Positions 8,912 through 16,251 of a DNA stretch of 37,742 bases are shown one piece after another (position 1 is the stretch's first letter; each line of letters opens with the position of its first letter). The notes under the pieces were generated by a model. That model had not been told where the DNA came from and did no database searches. It saw only the letters and a list, made by a program, of their open reading frames with translations. Made by a program: the position numbers and the translations under genes. The DNA lies in the NCBI GenBank assembly GCA_016744615.1, contig JADGEA010000014.1:1-37742 (forward strand), in the 5' to 3' direction. The DNA comes from Flavobacteriaceae bacterium. Lineage in GTDB: Bacteria > Bacteroidota > Bacteroidia > Flavobacteriales > Flavobacteriaceae.

Positions 8912-9430
8912 TTAAATCATAAATAACTCATAACCAGAGTTTTCCATAAGTTTCACCCCGACAGATCTTGAAAGATGCAATTTTTTTAAAATAGTTGTAA
9001 GCACTTTAATCGTTAAGCCATGACTTACAATAACAATGGTTTCATCCTTGTGTTGATCCCTTATTTCTTCTAAAAAATAAAGGAGTCTTTTTTTTACCAG
9101 TTCCGCATTTTCCAACTCATCACTGAGGTTTGTAATATCAAAATCATCTGGAAATTTTTCACCTTGTAATGCGCCTAAATACCATTCCATCAAATTATCT
9201 CTAAATTCTAATTTTATTGGATGATATTTTGATATTTCCTTCGCAGTATCAGCAGCTCGTTTTAACGGACTGGAATATATTTTATGTATTTGATGGTCAC
9301 TTAATTCTTTTGCCAATAATTTATTTTCTGCAATTCCTTTTTTTGACAAAGTACCATCTGTTTGACCTTGACAGATACCACGTACATTTTCAATGGTTTC
9401 GCCATGCCTAACTAAAATTAATTTAATCAT
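8912..9430 (-). CDS. Histidine phosphatase family protein (alpha-ribazole phosphatase-like)
   Basis: 172-aa cytoplasmic phosphatase of the phosphoglycerate-mutase superfamily. The phospho-accepting His is in LVRHGETIENVRG (H9), a second conserved stretch is SSPLKRAADTA, and the C-terminal catalytic His is in VIVSHGLTIKVL. The acidic motif is unusual (MEWYLGALQGEKF). In this neighbourhood it could be a second CobC that dephosphorylates alpha-ribazole phosphate, but cobC also exists after cobS and the sequence does not exclude a general sugar-phosphate or phosphoglycerate phosphatase. It is on the strand of the btuF-pduO operon but cut off from pduO by about 680 bases holding an IS remnant. It ends just upstream of the btuB promoter. 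Confidence 0.75.
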   Translation of the reverse strand: MIKLILVRHGETIENVRGICQGQTDGTLSKKGIAENKLLAKELSDHQIHKIYSSPLKRAADTAKEISKYHPIKLEFRDNLMEWYLGALQGEKFPDDFDITNLSDELENAELVKKRLLYFLEEIRDQHKDETIVIVSHGLTIKVLTTILKKLHLSRSVGVKLMENSGYELFMI

Positions 9431-9471
9431 TATTTAATTTAATCTTTTATCTAAAATTAATAAACTAAACC

Positions 9472-9996
9472 CCTATAGACTAAAGTCCCATAGGTTTTTA
9501 AATCTGACTGAAGTCAGGTGTACGGAAGCAAACGTACTTACTCAAGGATAAAATTATTATTACTTGATTTACGATGACGTTCTAAATATTTATTTACCAT
9601 CTTATCTGTAATATTACCTGTAATCCGACTCCCAAAAATAACGACCACAGTATTTCTTAATTTAGTTTTAGAAATACTTATTGTAAACACCGTGAACTTC
9701 TTCCTTCCAATTTTTTAACCAAACTACTTCTATTTCGAGATGGTCGATATTCTAAATGCATATAAATATGATTTTCACTAACCACTCCTTTCAAAGTATT
9801 TACACTCTTAGCATCACAAACCTGCATTAAAACTTCTCTACATTTTTTATGAATATCCCCTCCTAAAACTGAACACCTATTACTTGGTACTCAAAACTAT
9901 ATAAACTGTTGATCTAGATACTGACCATCTTATTTACTCTTTGTTCTAATATACCAACAAAAAATTTTAGAAGCTAAAGAGAGATCCACTAAAGTG
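9472..9996 (-). mobile_element. Decayed IS200/IS605-family element
   Basis: This stretch lies inside the 680-base gap between two B12-locus genes. It holds a broken Y1-transposase gene on the minus strand flanked by subterminal hairpins: an imperfect palindrome at 9472-9494 with GACTAAAGTC at its centre, a perfect CTGAC/GTCAG stem at 9504-9517, and another at 9983-10000 centred on CACTAAAGTG. The hairpins at the two ends share the core ACTAAAGT, as expected for IS200/IS605 ends recognised by TnpA. No accessory tnpB is present. The exact ends are uncertain, and 9997-10112 shows nothing I can interpret apart from A/T-rich sequence. Confidence 0.7.
9538..9928 (-). pseudogene. tnpA: IS200/IS605 transposase TnpA (Y1 HUH), broken
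   Basis: Translating the minus strand in shifting frames gives pieces that line up with IS200-type TnpA. Near 9910 there is a LYSFEYQV-like start, then RCSVLGGDIHKKCREVL, then LKGVVSENHIYMHLEYRPS, then KLEGRSSRCLQ followed by a stop. In another frame it ends with GNITDKMVNKYLERHR and SSNNNFILE at the TAA at 9538-9540. The HUH-like motif reads HIYMH rather than HVHMH. At least two frameshifts, an early in-frame stop and a short deletion after FEYQV show the gene is dead. About 130 codons remain of roughly 150. Confidence 0.8.
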
Positions 9997-10112
9997 TATC
10001 GTTTTAATTAAATTTGAGACCAATAAAAAAAAATTTGGGGATTCCTTTTTACTACTCAATAACAATAAACCTACAAACTTTTTTTGTCTCTTTAAAACAA
10101 ATATTTTTATAA

Positions 10113-10694
10113 TTACCTACTTTTTTTCTTTTTATATAAAAATAAATTCCATTTCTCTTCGACAACACCATGCTTACCCATTTCATATCTACTCATAGTA
10201 AAAAATAGGTCAGACAATCTATTAATATATGCGCTAATATATGCCTCCACACAATCAGAATCATGATGTTTTAATGTTACTAATCTTCTCTCTGCTCTTC
10301 TAATTTGAGTTCTTATTACTTGACAAAGTGCTGAAATTTCATTTCCTCCTGGTAAAATAAAATAATCTGAAGGTTCTCCTATTTTATTTTCCATTTCATC
10401 AATCCAGTTTTCACAAAATTCTGCACCGTCAATGGGCTTAGGATTTGGATTTGGACGACCTGTTTTTGATGGTCTTGCTAAATAAGACATTAAATTCATA
10501 ATATCTACTTGTATTTTATGTAGTCTTATTTGCCACTCATGCTCATTGCCTAATTTTACTCTTAATAAACCTATTGTTGAATTTGTTTCATCAAATGTTC
10601 CTATACATTCTATTCTAACCGAATCTTTAAATTCTCTTTTCCCGCCAGCAACAGCTGTTTTACCTTCATCTCCTTTTCTTGTATATATTTTCAT
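10113..10694 (-). CDS. pduO: Corrinoid adenosyltransferase, PduO type
   Basis: 193-aa cytoplasmic ATP:cob(I)alamin adenosyltransferase, which transfers the adenosyl group of ATP to Co(I) corrinoids. The N-terminal ATP-binding stretch is YTRKGDEGKTAVAGGKR (4-20), a variant of TRTGDDGTTGLGGGxR. The C-terminal half holds the family signature ILPGGNEISALCQVIRTQIRRAERR (about 125-149). It starts three bases after the BtuD stop, so it is the fourth gene of the btuF-C-D operon. That places adenosylation directly after import and before the CobQ and CobU steps, which act on adenosylated intermediates. Confidence 0.93.
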   Translation of the reverse strand: MKIYTRKGDEGKTAVAGGKREFKDSVRIECIGTFDETNSTIGLLRVKLGNEHEWQIRLHKIQVDIMNLMSYLARPSKTGRPNPNPKPIDGAEFCENWIDEMENKIGEPSDYFILPGGNEISALCQVIRTQIRRAERRLVTLKHHDSDCVEAYISAYINRLSDLFFTMSRYEMGKHGVVEEKWNLFLYKKKKSR

Positions 10695-10697
10695 TTT

Positions 10698-11681
10698 TTA
10701 AAGTTTTTTAATTAATGCAGATATGTTACCTAATTCTGTTACTTTTCCTTCTTTTTCCAATTGCCATAGATTAGGTTTCACTGTGACAGAAATATCACTT
10801 TTTTTATTTATAATTTTATACTGCTTTTTTTCTAAAGCATGTTTTGTCCAATAATAACGGTTTCCTTCTCCTATCAAATTGATATCTTTTAAAGCTCTAT
10901 TTTTTATTTTAAATGTACCATTCTGCTCATTAAAACAAACATGGTTTCCTTTAAAAATTTTCATAAATTTACCTGAAAGCACTAAATCTTCAGGAGAACT
11001 CACCTCTAATTCATTTTCATTATCAATTAACCAAATACTATCTGCTGCCTGAATTGCCATTTCTAATTCGTGAGTAGAAATTAAGATTCCTTTTTGAGTT
11101 TCTATAGCTAATTTTTTTAACAATGATAATAATTCTGCTCTATGAACTATATCTAAATGAGCTGTTGGTTCATCTAAAATAATTAAATCAGTATCTTGGG
11201 CAAGGGCTTTAGCAAACATTACCCGTTGTTTTTCTCCATCACTTAAACTATCTACTTGTCTATTTTTAAAATGAGTGATATTCACTTTTTCCATTGCATT
11301 TTCAATAATTATATCATCTTTTTTTGTTAAATTTCCTAGCCAATTGGTATATGGAACCCTACCTAAAGAAACAATATCTTTTACCGTAAAATTAGAAGAT
11401 GGTAATTGTTCTGTTAAAACAATACTGATATGTTTTGCTAATTTTAAAGGAGATATTTTATTAATATTTACAAAATTATTTTCATCAACAATAAACACTT
11501 CTCCATGTAAAGGTTGTAATATTTTTGTAAGTACTTTTATTAATGTTGATTTTCCAACTCCGTTAGGACCTAATAAACATACCATTTCACCTTTTTTTAT
11601 TTCTAAATTTAGGTTATTCAGCAATATTTTTTCTTTATATCCTATACTTAAGTTTTCAGTTTGCAAACAGTTATTATTCAT
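10698..11681 (-). CDS. btuD: Cobalamin ABC transporter ATPase BtuD
   Basis: 327-aa ABC ATPase that powers B12 import through BtuC. Walker A is GPNGVGKS (38-45), the signature is LSDGE (146-150, Asp in place of the usual Gly), and Walker B is LIILDE (166-171), followed by the H-loop in LISTHE. At 327 aa it is about 70-80 residues longer than BtuD of Escherichia coli. The extra C-terminal part (from about residue 245) contains a small basic domain with YYWTKHALEKK and ends at ISALIKKL. The gene is packed three bases from btuC and three from pduO. A hemin or siderophore ATPase would look alike, but riboswitch 2 and the neighbours point to cobalamin. Confidence 0.9.
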   Translation of the reverse strand: MNNNCLQTENLSIGYKEKILLNNLNLEIKKGEMVCLLGPNGVGKSTLIKVLTKILQPLHGEVFIVDENNFVNINKISPLKLAKHISIVLTEQLPSSNFTVKDIVSLGRVPYTNWLGNLTKKDDIIIENAMEKVNITHFKNRQVDSLSDGEKQRVMFAKALAQDTDLIILDEPTAHLDIVHRAELLSLLKKLAIETQKGILISTHELEMAIQAADSIWLIDNENELEVSSPEDLVLSGKFMKIFKGNHVCFNEQNGTFKIKNRALKDINLIGEGNRYYWTKHALEKKQYKIINKKSDISVTVKPNLWQLEKEGKVTELGNISALIKKL

Positions 11682-11684
11682 CCA

Positions 11685-12701
11685 TCAACTATTTTTTGAC
11701 TTAATTACTACCCAAATCACTACAGGAGCACCAATAATAGCGGTTACAGCATTTAGAGGTAATGTATTTCTATTCCCTGGTAATTGTGCCGTAATATCAC
11801 AAGCTAATAAAAGTACAGCACCGATTAATATTGTTGCCGGAATTAATATTTTATGATCTGATGTTTTTAAAACAGACCTTGCTATATGTGGTACTGCTAA
11901 TCCTAAAAAAGCTATTGGACCGGCAAAAGCAGTAACACTACCTGCCAATAAACATGTTGCAATTATTACAATTGTTCTTATTCTTTTTATACGAATACCT
12001 AATCCTTGAGCATAATTATCACCCAAAAGCAAAGTATTTAATTCTTTTTGTGATATAAATGCCAAAAATAATCCTACAAAAACTATCGGAATTAAAACTT
12101 GTAATTGATCCCAACCAACACCTGCCAAACTACCAAAAGTCCACACCAAATATGCTTGAATAGTTTCTGCATCACTAAAAAATTGTAAAACACTAACTAT
12201 TGCCCCTGTAATACTACCAATCATTATACCTATAATCAACAAAGAAACATTGTCTTTCACTCGTGTTGAAACTACCATTACCATAAATAATACAATACTC
12301 GAGCCTATTATTGCCATTACAACAATCCCCCAACTACTCTCTGAGTGAACTCCTATAAATACACCTCCCGAAAGGACTAATAATGCAACTCCTAAACTTG
12401 CTCCATTACTAATTCCTAATACAAAAGGACCTGCTAAAGGATTTCTAAATAGAGTTTGCATTAATAAACCAGAAACTGCAAGTGCTGCTCCTGCTACAAT
12501 TGCTGTAATACCTTTAGGTAATCGAAATTCTTGGATAATAAATAACCAACTTTTTTTTACTTCCTTATCTCCAAACAAGGAACTTATAACATCCTTAAAA
12601 GGTATATTTACACTACCATACATCAAACTAATAACAAACAATGCAATTATTAGTAAAAATAAAGTGATAAAAAATATATAATATTTAGTTTGTTTATTCA
12701 T
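11685..12701 (-). CDS. btuC: Cobalamin ABC transporter permease BtuC (FecCD family)
   Basis: 338-aa inner-membrane permease with about ten transmembrane helices, the normal architecture and length for BtuC/FecCD proteins. Typical motifs are AGAALAVSGLLMQTLFRNPLAGPFVLGISNGASLG (split near residues 71-105) and the cytoplasmic L-loop around GPIAFLGLAVPHIAR (near 260-275) that contacts the ATPase, with LPLNAVTAIIGAPVVIWV near the end. Its start lies 95 bases after btuF with no visible terminator, so it is probably in the same transcript. Substrate assignment to corrinoids comes from the riboswitch context. Confidence 0.92.
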   Translation of the reverse strand: MNKQTKYYIFFITLFLLIIALFVISLMYGSVNIPFKDVISSLFGDKEVKKSWLFIIQEFRLPKGITAIVAGAALAVSGLLMQTLFRNPLAGPFVLGISNGASLGVALLVLSGGVFIGVHSESSWGIVVMAIIGSSIVLFMVMVVSTRVKDNVSLLIIGIMIGSITGAIVSVLQFFSDAETIQAYLVWTFGSLAGVGWDQLQVLIPIVFVGLFLAFISQKELNTLLLGDNYAQGLGIRIKRIRTIVIIATCLLAGSVTAFAGPIAFLGLAVPHIARSVLKTSDHKILIPATILIGAVLLLACDITAQLPGNRNTLPLNAVTAIIGAPVVIWVVIKSKNS

Positions 12702-12796
12702 TTAACCCAAAACAAGCGTTGTATCTTTATAATAAAATATATTTTGAAATTGTTTCATTACGTGTTTTTTTTATACATAACCAGTTTAATTTAGAA

Positions 12797-13939
12797 TTAT
12801 TCTAGTTTTTTGTAAAAGTATAATTCATAATCTGGTAATAATTTTGGATGAAATATTTTTATTAAGTCAAATAATATTAAATGTGGGTTTACATAACCTT
12901 CTTCCCAATAAGCATTTGCTCCACTTTCACTTACCCTATTATAATAATTATAAATTTGTTTTGTTTTTACAGGATTAAAAAATAAATAACGTTTATCTTC
13001 TGCTAATAATTCGGCTATACTTTTTATTCTACCTGGATTTATCCATATATCTGTGTCCATTTGTTTATCGGCTATTTCTTCAAAACTTAAAGGTAAAGAA
13101 CCTGATGAGGTATCTTTGAACCAATAATAATCTGCACCAGCATCTCTTAAGAATTCAGCAAAATAACTATTCCCTCCAGATGTATTCCAAGTACCCTTCC
13201 ATTTTTTACCCAATAATATTTTTGGCTTGTAGCTAACTTTTTTAGCTAATTTGGAAATTGATTCGTATTGAGATACTATTTTATCAAAAATAATATCAGC
13301 TTCTTTTTCTTTTCCAATAAATACTGCTGCAAATTTAATCCACTCTGCACGAGCTAACGGAGATTTTTCCATCCACCCAATATTATAAATAACCTTTATT
13401 CCTGCTTGAGAGACTAGTTCCATAGAGTGAAGCCTAGTTTGAAAACCCGATGCTGTAACCATTTCTGGATTTAAGTCTACTAAACTTTCAATATTTAATT
13501 CTCTATCTGATCCTACAGCTTTTACCGTTCCTTCTTTTAATTTTTCTATTATTATTTTATTATATATATATATTTCTTTTCCAATTCCAACAATTTTATT
13601 AAGGGCATCTAATTTGTCATATAAACCTATAGAAGGTGAAGATAAAGGTACAATTCTATTTACGGGGGTTCTTATTATTACACTTTTATTCGGAATATTT
13701 TTGGGTATTTCGATTCCTTTTGGGATAAGAATATATTTAGCAAAATTTTCCCCTTCTTCCCATGGATTTGGAATTATAATTTCTTTATAATCTGTATGAT
13801 TAATTATTCTAAAAAGATTTGAATATTTATTTTCTACTAAAATACTTTCATCTTTTTTTGTTGATAGTATTTGCTTTTTTTCTATCTTATTACAAGAAAA
13901 AAGTAGTAGAACAAGTCCGTAAATTAATTTTTTGTTCAT
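12797..13939 (-). CDS. btuF: Periplasmic corrinoid-binding lipoprotein BtuF-like
   Basis: 380-aa class III substrate-binding protein. It begins with a lipoprotein signal whose lipobox Cys is C16 (LLLFSCNKIE), so it is probably tethered to a membrane in the periplasm. The fold is seen in RIVPLSSPSIGLYDKLDALNKIVGIG, the central segment SLVDLNPEMVTASGF, and DTDIWINPGR. It is longer than E. coli BtuF (about 266 aa), mostly through an N-terminal extension of about 90 residues before the binding fold. It is the first gene after riboswitch 2 and hands corrinoid to BtuCD. Without the riboswitch an iron-siderophore role would be equally likely. Confidence 0.85.
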   Translation of the reverse strand: MNKKLIYGLVLLLFSCNKIEKKQILSTKKDESILVENKYSNLFRIINHTDYKEIIIPNPWEEGENFAKYILIPKGIEIPKNIPNKSVIIRTPVNRIVPLSSPSIGLYDKLDALNKIVGIGKEIYIYNKIIIEKLKEGTVKAVGSDRELNIESLVDLNPEMVTASGFQTRLHSMELVSQAGIKVIYNIGWMEKSPLARAEWIKFAAVFIGKEKEADIIFDKIVSQYESISKLAKKVSYKPKILLGKKWKGTWNTSGGNSYFAEFLRDAGADYYWFKDTSSGSLPLSFEEIADKQMDTDIWINPGRIKSIAELLAEDKRYLFFNPVKTKQIYNYYNRVSESGANAYWEEGYVNPHLILFDLIKIFHPKLLPDYELYFYKKLE

Positions 13940-14036
13940 TTTACAATCTATTATTATACTTATTTTTTAAATTCTTAATTATAAATTTTTCTATTATTAC
14001 ACCAATAAAAAAATACTACTCCTATTATTTTATATA

Positions 14037-14285
14037 ACCCGAAAAGCGTTTTGGAAAGAAAAAATTATTCCTAAACTTTTGTCCCGAAGTTTTAGTTATT
14101 AAAATATTCATTTGGCAGGTCTTCTGGCTTATCTTTTCTTTTTCACGCCTTCCCATTTAAAACTAAACAGTGGCAAAGATTGAAAAATCTAATAAAGATT
14201 TACAGCTACGGGTATAGCTCCAGAATTTAACTGGATTCCCATTTTAAGTTCAATTTTTTATAAAAACTGAAACACCAAACGCAGC
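14037..14285 (-). promoter_or_regulatory. Cobalamin riboswitch 2 (upstream of btuF)
   Basis: The minus strand carries GGGAATCC, a B12-box-like CCGTAGCTGTAAA, GCCACTG, GGGAAGGCGTGAAAA and the 3' hallmark AGCCAGAAGACCTGCC (14129-14114), all in aptamer order. The loop ACCCG (minus, 14213-14209) can pair with CGGGT at 14041-14037, about 75 bases beyond the aptamer. Compared with riboswitch 1 the expression platform is longer, with about 100 bases between the CGGGT element and the btuF start. It controls btuF-btuC-btuD-pduO. Confidence 0.93.
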
Positions 14286-14286
14286 A

Positions 14287-14294
14287 CAAATTTA
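14287..14294 (-). promoter_or_regulatory. Putative -7 promoter element for riboswitch 2
   Basis: Minus-strand TAAATTTG matches the TAnnTTTG -7 consensus exactly, placed so that transcription would start near 14280, just ahead of the aptamer. I see no clear TTTG at the normal -33 spacing, so this is weaker than the promoter of riboswitch 1. Confidence 0.5.
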
Positions 14295-14407
14295 AGTCTT
14301 TTTTTGCTGAATAATGGTAAAAATTTAATTTTCATTAGAGATTATATTCCTTATATATCTAAATCAATATGTTGAATTATTGCTTTTTTATTTGAAAAAA
14401 TATCGTA

Positions 14408-14595
14408 ACATTGCTTTGAATTTTGGATAAGGGAAATCGGTGAAAAACCAATACTGTCCCCGCAGCTGTAAGCTCGTAAATGGTGTTTCTATACAAGCCA
14501 CTGTTATTTTTAATGGGAAGGCAAACACACTTTGAGTAAGTCAGAAAACCTACCAAAATAAACAAAAATTTGAAGCTTTCGGGTGAAGAGCGCAG
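14408..14595 (+). promoter_or_regulatory. Cobalamin riboswitch 3 (upstream of cobU)
   Basis: The plus strand has GGGAAATCGGTGAAAAACC, CCCCGCAGCTGTAAGC, GCCACTG, GGGAAGGC and the 3' hallmark AGTCAGAAAACCTACC (about 14539-14554), in aptamer order. A short P13-like hairpin follows: GCTTT (14575-14579), loop CGGGTGA, AGAGC (14587-14591). The loop CGGG can kiss the CCCG at 14459-14462. About 110 bases of leader remain before cobU, in which CTCTTC (near 14624) could compete with GAAGAG (14586-14591). It controls cobU-cobT-cobS-cobC and is divergent from riboswitch 2, so the 13940-14701 gap is almost wholly regulatory. Confidence 0.93.
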
Positions 14596-14701
14596 AATTG
14601 TTTTTGAAATTATTCCTATCAAAACTCTTCTTCCACTTCCTTGATAAATATTTTGCAGTTTTTAGATGCTTGAAAAATAAGTAATCTCAATTTAAAACAC
14701 C

Positions 14702-15214
14702 ATGGCTAAAATCACATATATCACTGGTGGTCAACGATCAGGCAAAAGTTCTGCAGCACAAGAACTCGCTCTATCCAGATCAATAAATCCGATTTATGTA
14801 GCAACTGCAATAGTAACAGATGATGAAATGAATGATAGAATTAAAAGACATAAACAAGATCGAGGTGATCAATGGGGCAATATTGAAGAACCTTTATATG
14901 TTGGTGATCTTGATATTAAAGAAAATTCAGTTGTAGTTTTAGATTGTGTAACCTTGTGGTTAAGCAGTATATTTTTTAAGAATAATGAATCTGTAAATGA
15001 ATCATTATTATTTTTCAAAAAAGAATGGAAAAAACTTACTACAAAAAATATTGACCTGATCGTAGTTTCTAATGAAATAGGAATGGGCTTACATGCAGAC
15101 ACAAAAATGGGAAGAAAATTTACCGATTTACAGGGTTGGGTAAATCAAATTATTGCAAAAGATGCCGATCAGGCAATATTTATGGTTTCCGGAATAGAAA
15201 TAAATATAAAATAA
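14702..15214 (+). CDS. cobU: Bifunctional adenosylcobinamide kinase / GTP:AdoCbi-P guanylyltransferase CobU
   Basis: 170-aa cytoplasmic enzyme that phosphorylates adenosylcobinamide and then adds GMP to give AdoCbi-GDP. The P-loop is GGQRSGKS (9-16). The guanylylated His is most likely H50 in RIKRHKQDR. Downstream motifs are VVVLDCVTLWLSSIFF and VVSNEIGMGL. Length is normal for CobU/CobP. It is the first gene behind riboswitch 3 and begins with ATG in CACCATGG context, 13 bases before cobT. Having this kinase means imported cobinamide can be salvaged directly. Confidence 0.95.
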   Translation: MAKITYITGGQRSGKSSAAQELALSRSINPIYVATAIVTDDEMNDRIKRHKQDRGDQWGNIEEPLYVGDLDIKENSVVVLDCVTLWLSSIFFKNNESVNESLLFFKKEWKKLTTKNIDLIVVSNEIGMGLHADTKMGRKFTDLQGWVNQIIAKDADQAIFMVSGIEINIK

Positions 15215-15227
15215 AGAATTATTAAAA

Positions 15228-16235
15228 ATGACTGATTTCAATAAAGAATTAAAACATAAAATTGACACAAAAACAAAACCACTTGGGGCTTTGGGTAAAT
15301 TGGAAGATCTTGCATATCAAATTGCAAAAGTGCAAAAAACCTTATCTCCAAGTCTAAAAAAACCAACAATGCTGGTGTTTGCTGCTGATCACGGAATTAG
15401 CGATGAGGGAGTATCCCCTTTCCCAAAAGAAGTTACCTGGCAAATGGTAATGAATTTTATAACAGGAGGAGCAGCAATCAATGTTTTTTGTAAACAAAAT
15501 AATTTTGATCTTAATGTAGTTGATGCAGGTGTTGATTTTGACTTTCCGGAAACGGAAGGACTTATAAACGCTAAGATTGCAAAAGGAACTAAAAATATGA
15601 AACTCACAGAAGCCATGACCATTGAGCAATGTAAACAAGCAATGAAAAAAGGTGCTGAAATTGTTGCTAAAAAAGTAAAAGGAGGGTCAAATATTATCGG
15701 ATTTGGTGAAATGGGAATTTCAAATACTTCTGCAGCATCATTATTAATGAGTAAATTTTGTGATATTCCTATTGAAGAGACTGTAGGCAAAGGTACGGGG
15801 CATGATGCAAAAGGAATGATCCATAAAAAAGCAATACTTACTGAAGTGGCAAATTTACACAAAGATAAAATCAGTCCTATTGAAATTTTGTCTGCAGTTG
15901 GAGGGTTTGAAATTGCTATGATGGCTGGCGCCATGATAGAAGCTTACCAAAACAATATGATCATTTTAATTGATGGGTTTATTTCAACTTCCGCTTTGTT
16001 GGCAGCGCATGCCATGCAAAATAATATTTTGGATCATTGTATTTTTACACATAAAAGTGATGAAAACGGACATGTAAAAATGCTTGAATTTTTACATGCA
16101 GATCCAATTTTACAATTGAACATGCGTTTGGGTGAAGGTAGTGGCGCTGCAATTGCCTATCCTATTATAGAATCAGCTGTAAATTTCTTGAATGAAATGG
16201 CAAGTTTTGAAAGTGCCGGAATTTCTAAAACTTAA
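15228..16235 (+). CDS. cobT: Nicotinate-nucleotide:dimethylbenzimidazole phosphoribosyltransferase CobT
   Basis: 335-aa cytoplasmic enzyme that activates the lower-ligand base to alpha-ribazole 5'-phosphate using nicotinate mononucleotide. Characteristic parts are KTKPLGALGKLEDLAYQI at the N terminus, FAADHGISDEGVSPFP, the Gly-rich ITGGAAINVF, GEMGISNTSAASLL, and the C-terminal catalytic Glu E303 in LGEGSGAA. Length is slightly shorter than the 356 aa of Salmonella CobT. It sits between cobU and cobS. No bluB or other DMB-synthesis gene accompanies it, so the base must come from elsewhere in the genome or from the environment. Confidence 0.95.
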   Translation: MTDFNKELKHKIDTKTKPLGALGKLEDLAYQIAKVQKTLSPSLKKPTMLVFAADHGISDEGVSPFPKEVTWQMVMNFITGGAAINVFCKQNNFDLNVVDAGVDFDFPETEGLINAKIAKGTKNMKLTEAMTIEQCKQAMKKGAEIVAKKVKGGSNIIGFGEMGISNTSAASLLMSKFCDIPIEETVGKGTGHDAKGMIHKKAILTEVANLHKDKISPIEILSAVGGFEIAMMAGAMIEAYQNNMIILIDGFISTSALLAAHAMQNNILDHCIFTHKSDENGHVKMLEFLHADPILQLNMRLGEGSGAAIAYPIIESAVNFLNEMASFESAGISKT

Positions 16236-16251
16236 ATTTGAACAATAAAAA

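Noticed and set aside
9431-10112. Hidden small gene or riboswitch in the 680-base gap
   Set aside because: The translated pieces match a broken IS200-type transposase and the hairpins match IS ends; no aptamer blocks are present.
11275-11856. Long plus-strand open frame opposite btuD and btuC
   Set aside because: It lies fully antisense to two well-supported genes, spans their junction, and its translation is low-complexity Phe/Ile/Ser-rich with no motif.
12797-13939. Iron-siderophore binding protein
   Set aside because: The fold alone would allow it, but the cobalamin riboswitch directly upstream and adenosyltransferase in the operon favour corrinoid import.
13819-14037. Plus-strand open frame opposite the btuF start and leader
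   Set aside because: Translation is Phe/Tyr/Lys-rich A/T noise and it overlaps the riboswitch 2 leader.
14377-14622. Minus-strand open frame across riboswitch 3
   Set aside because: It covers the conserved aptamer blocks of the riboswitch on the other strand; no protein-like pattern or initiation context.
15389-15934. Minus-strand open frame inside cobT
   Set aside because: Antisense to a clear cobT with complete motifs; Pro/Ile/Ser-rich translation shows no domain.
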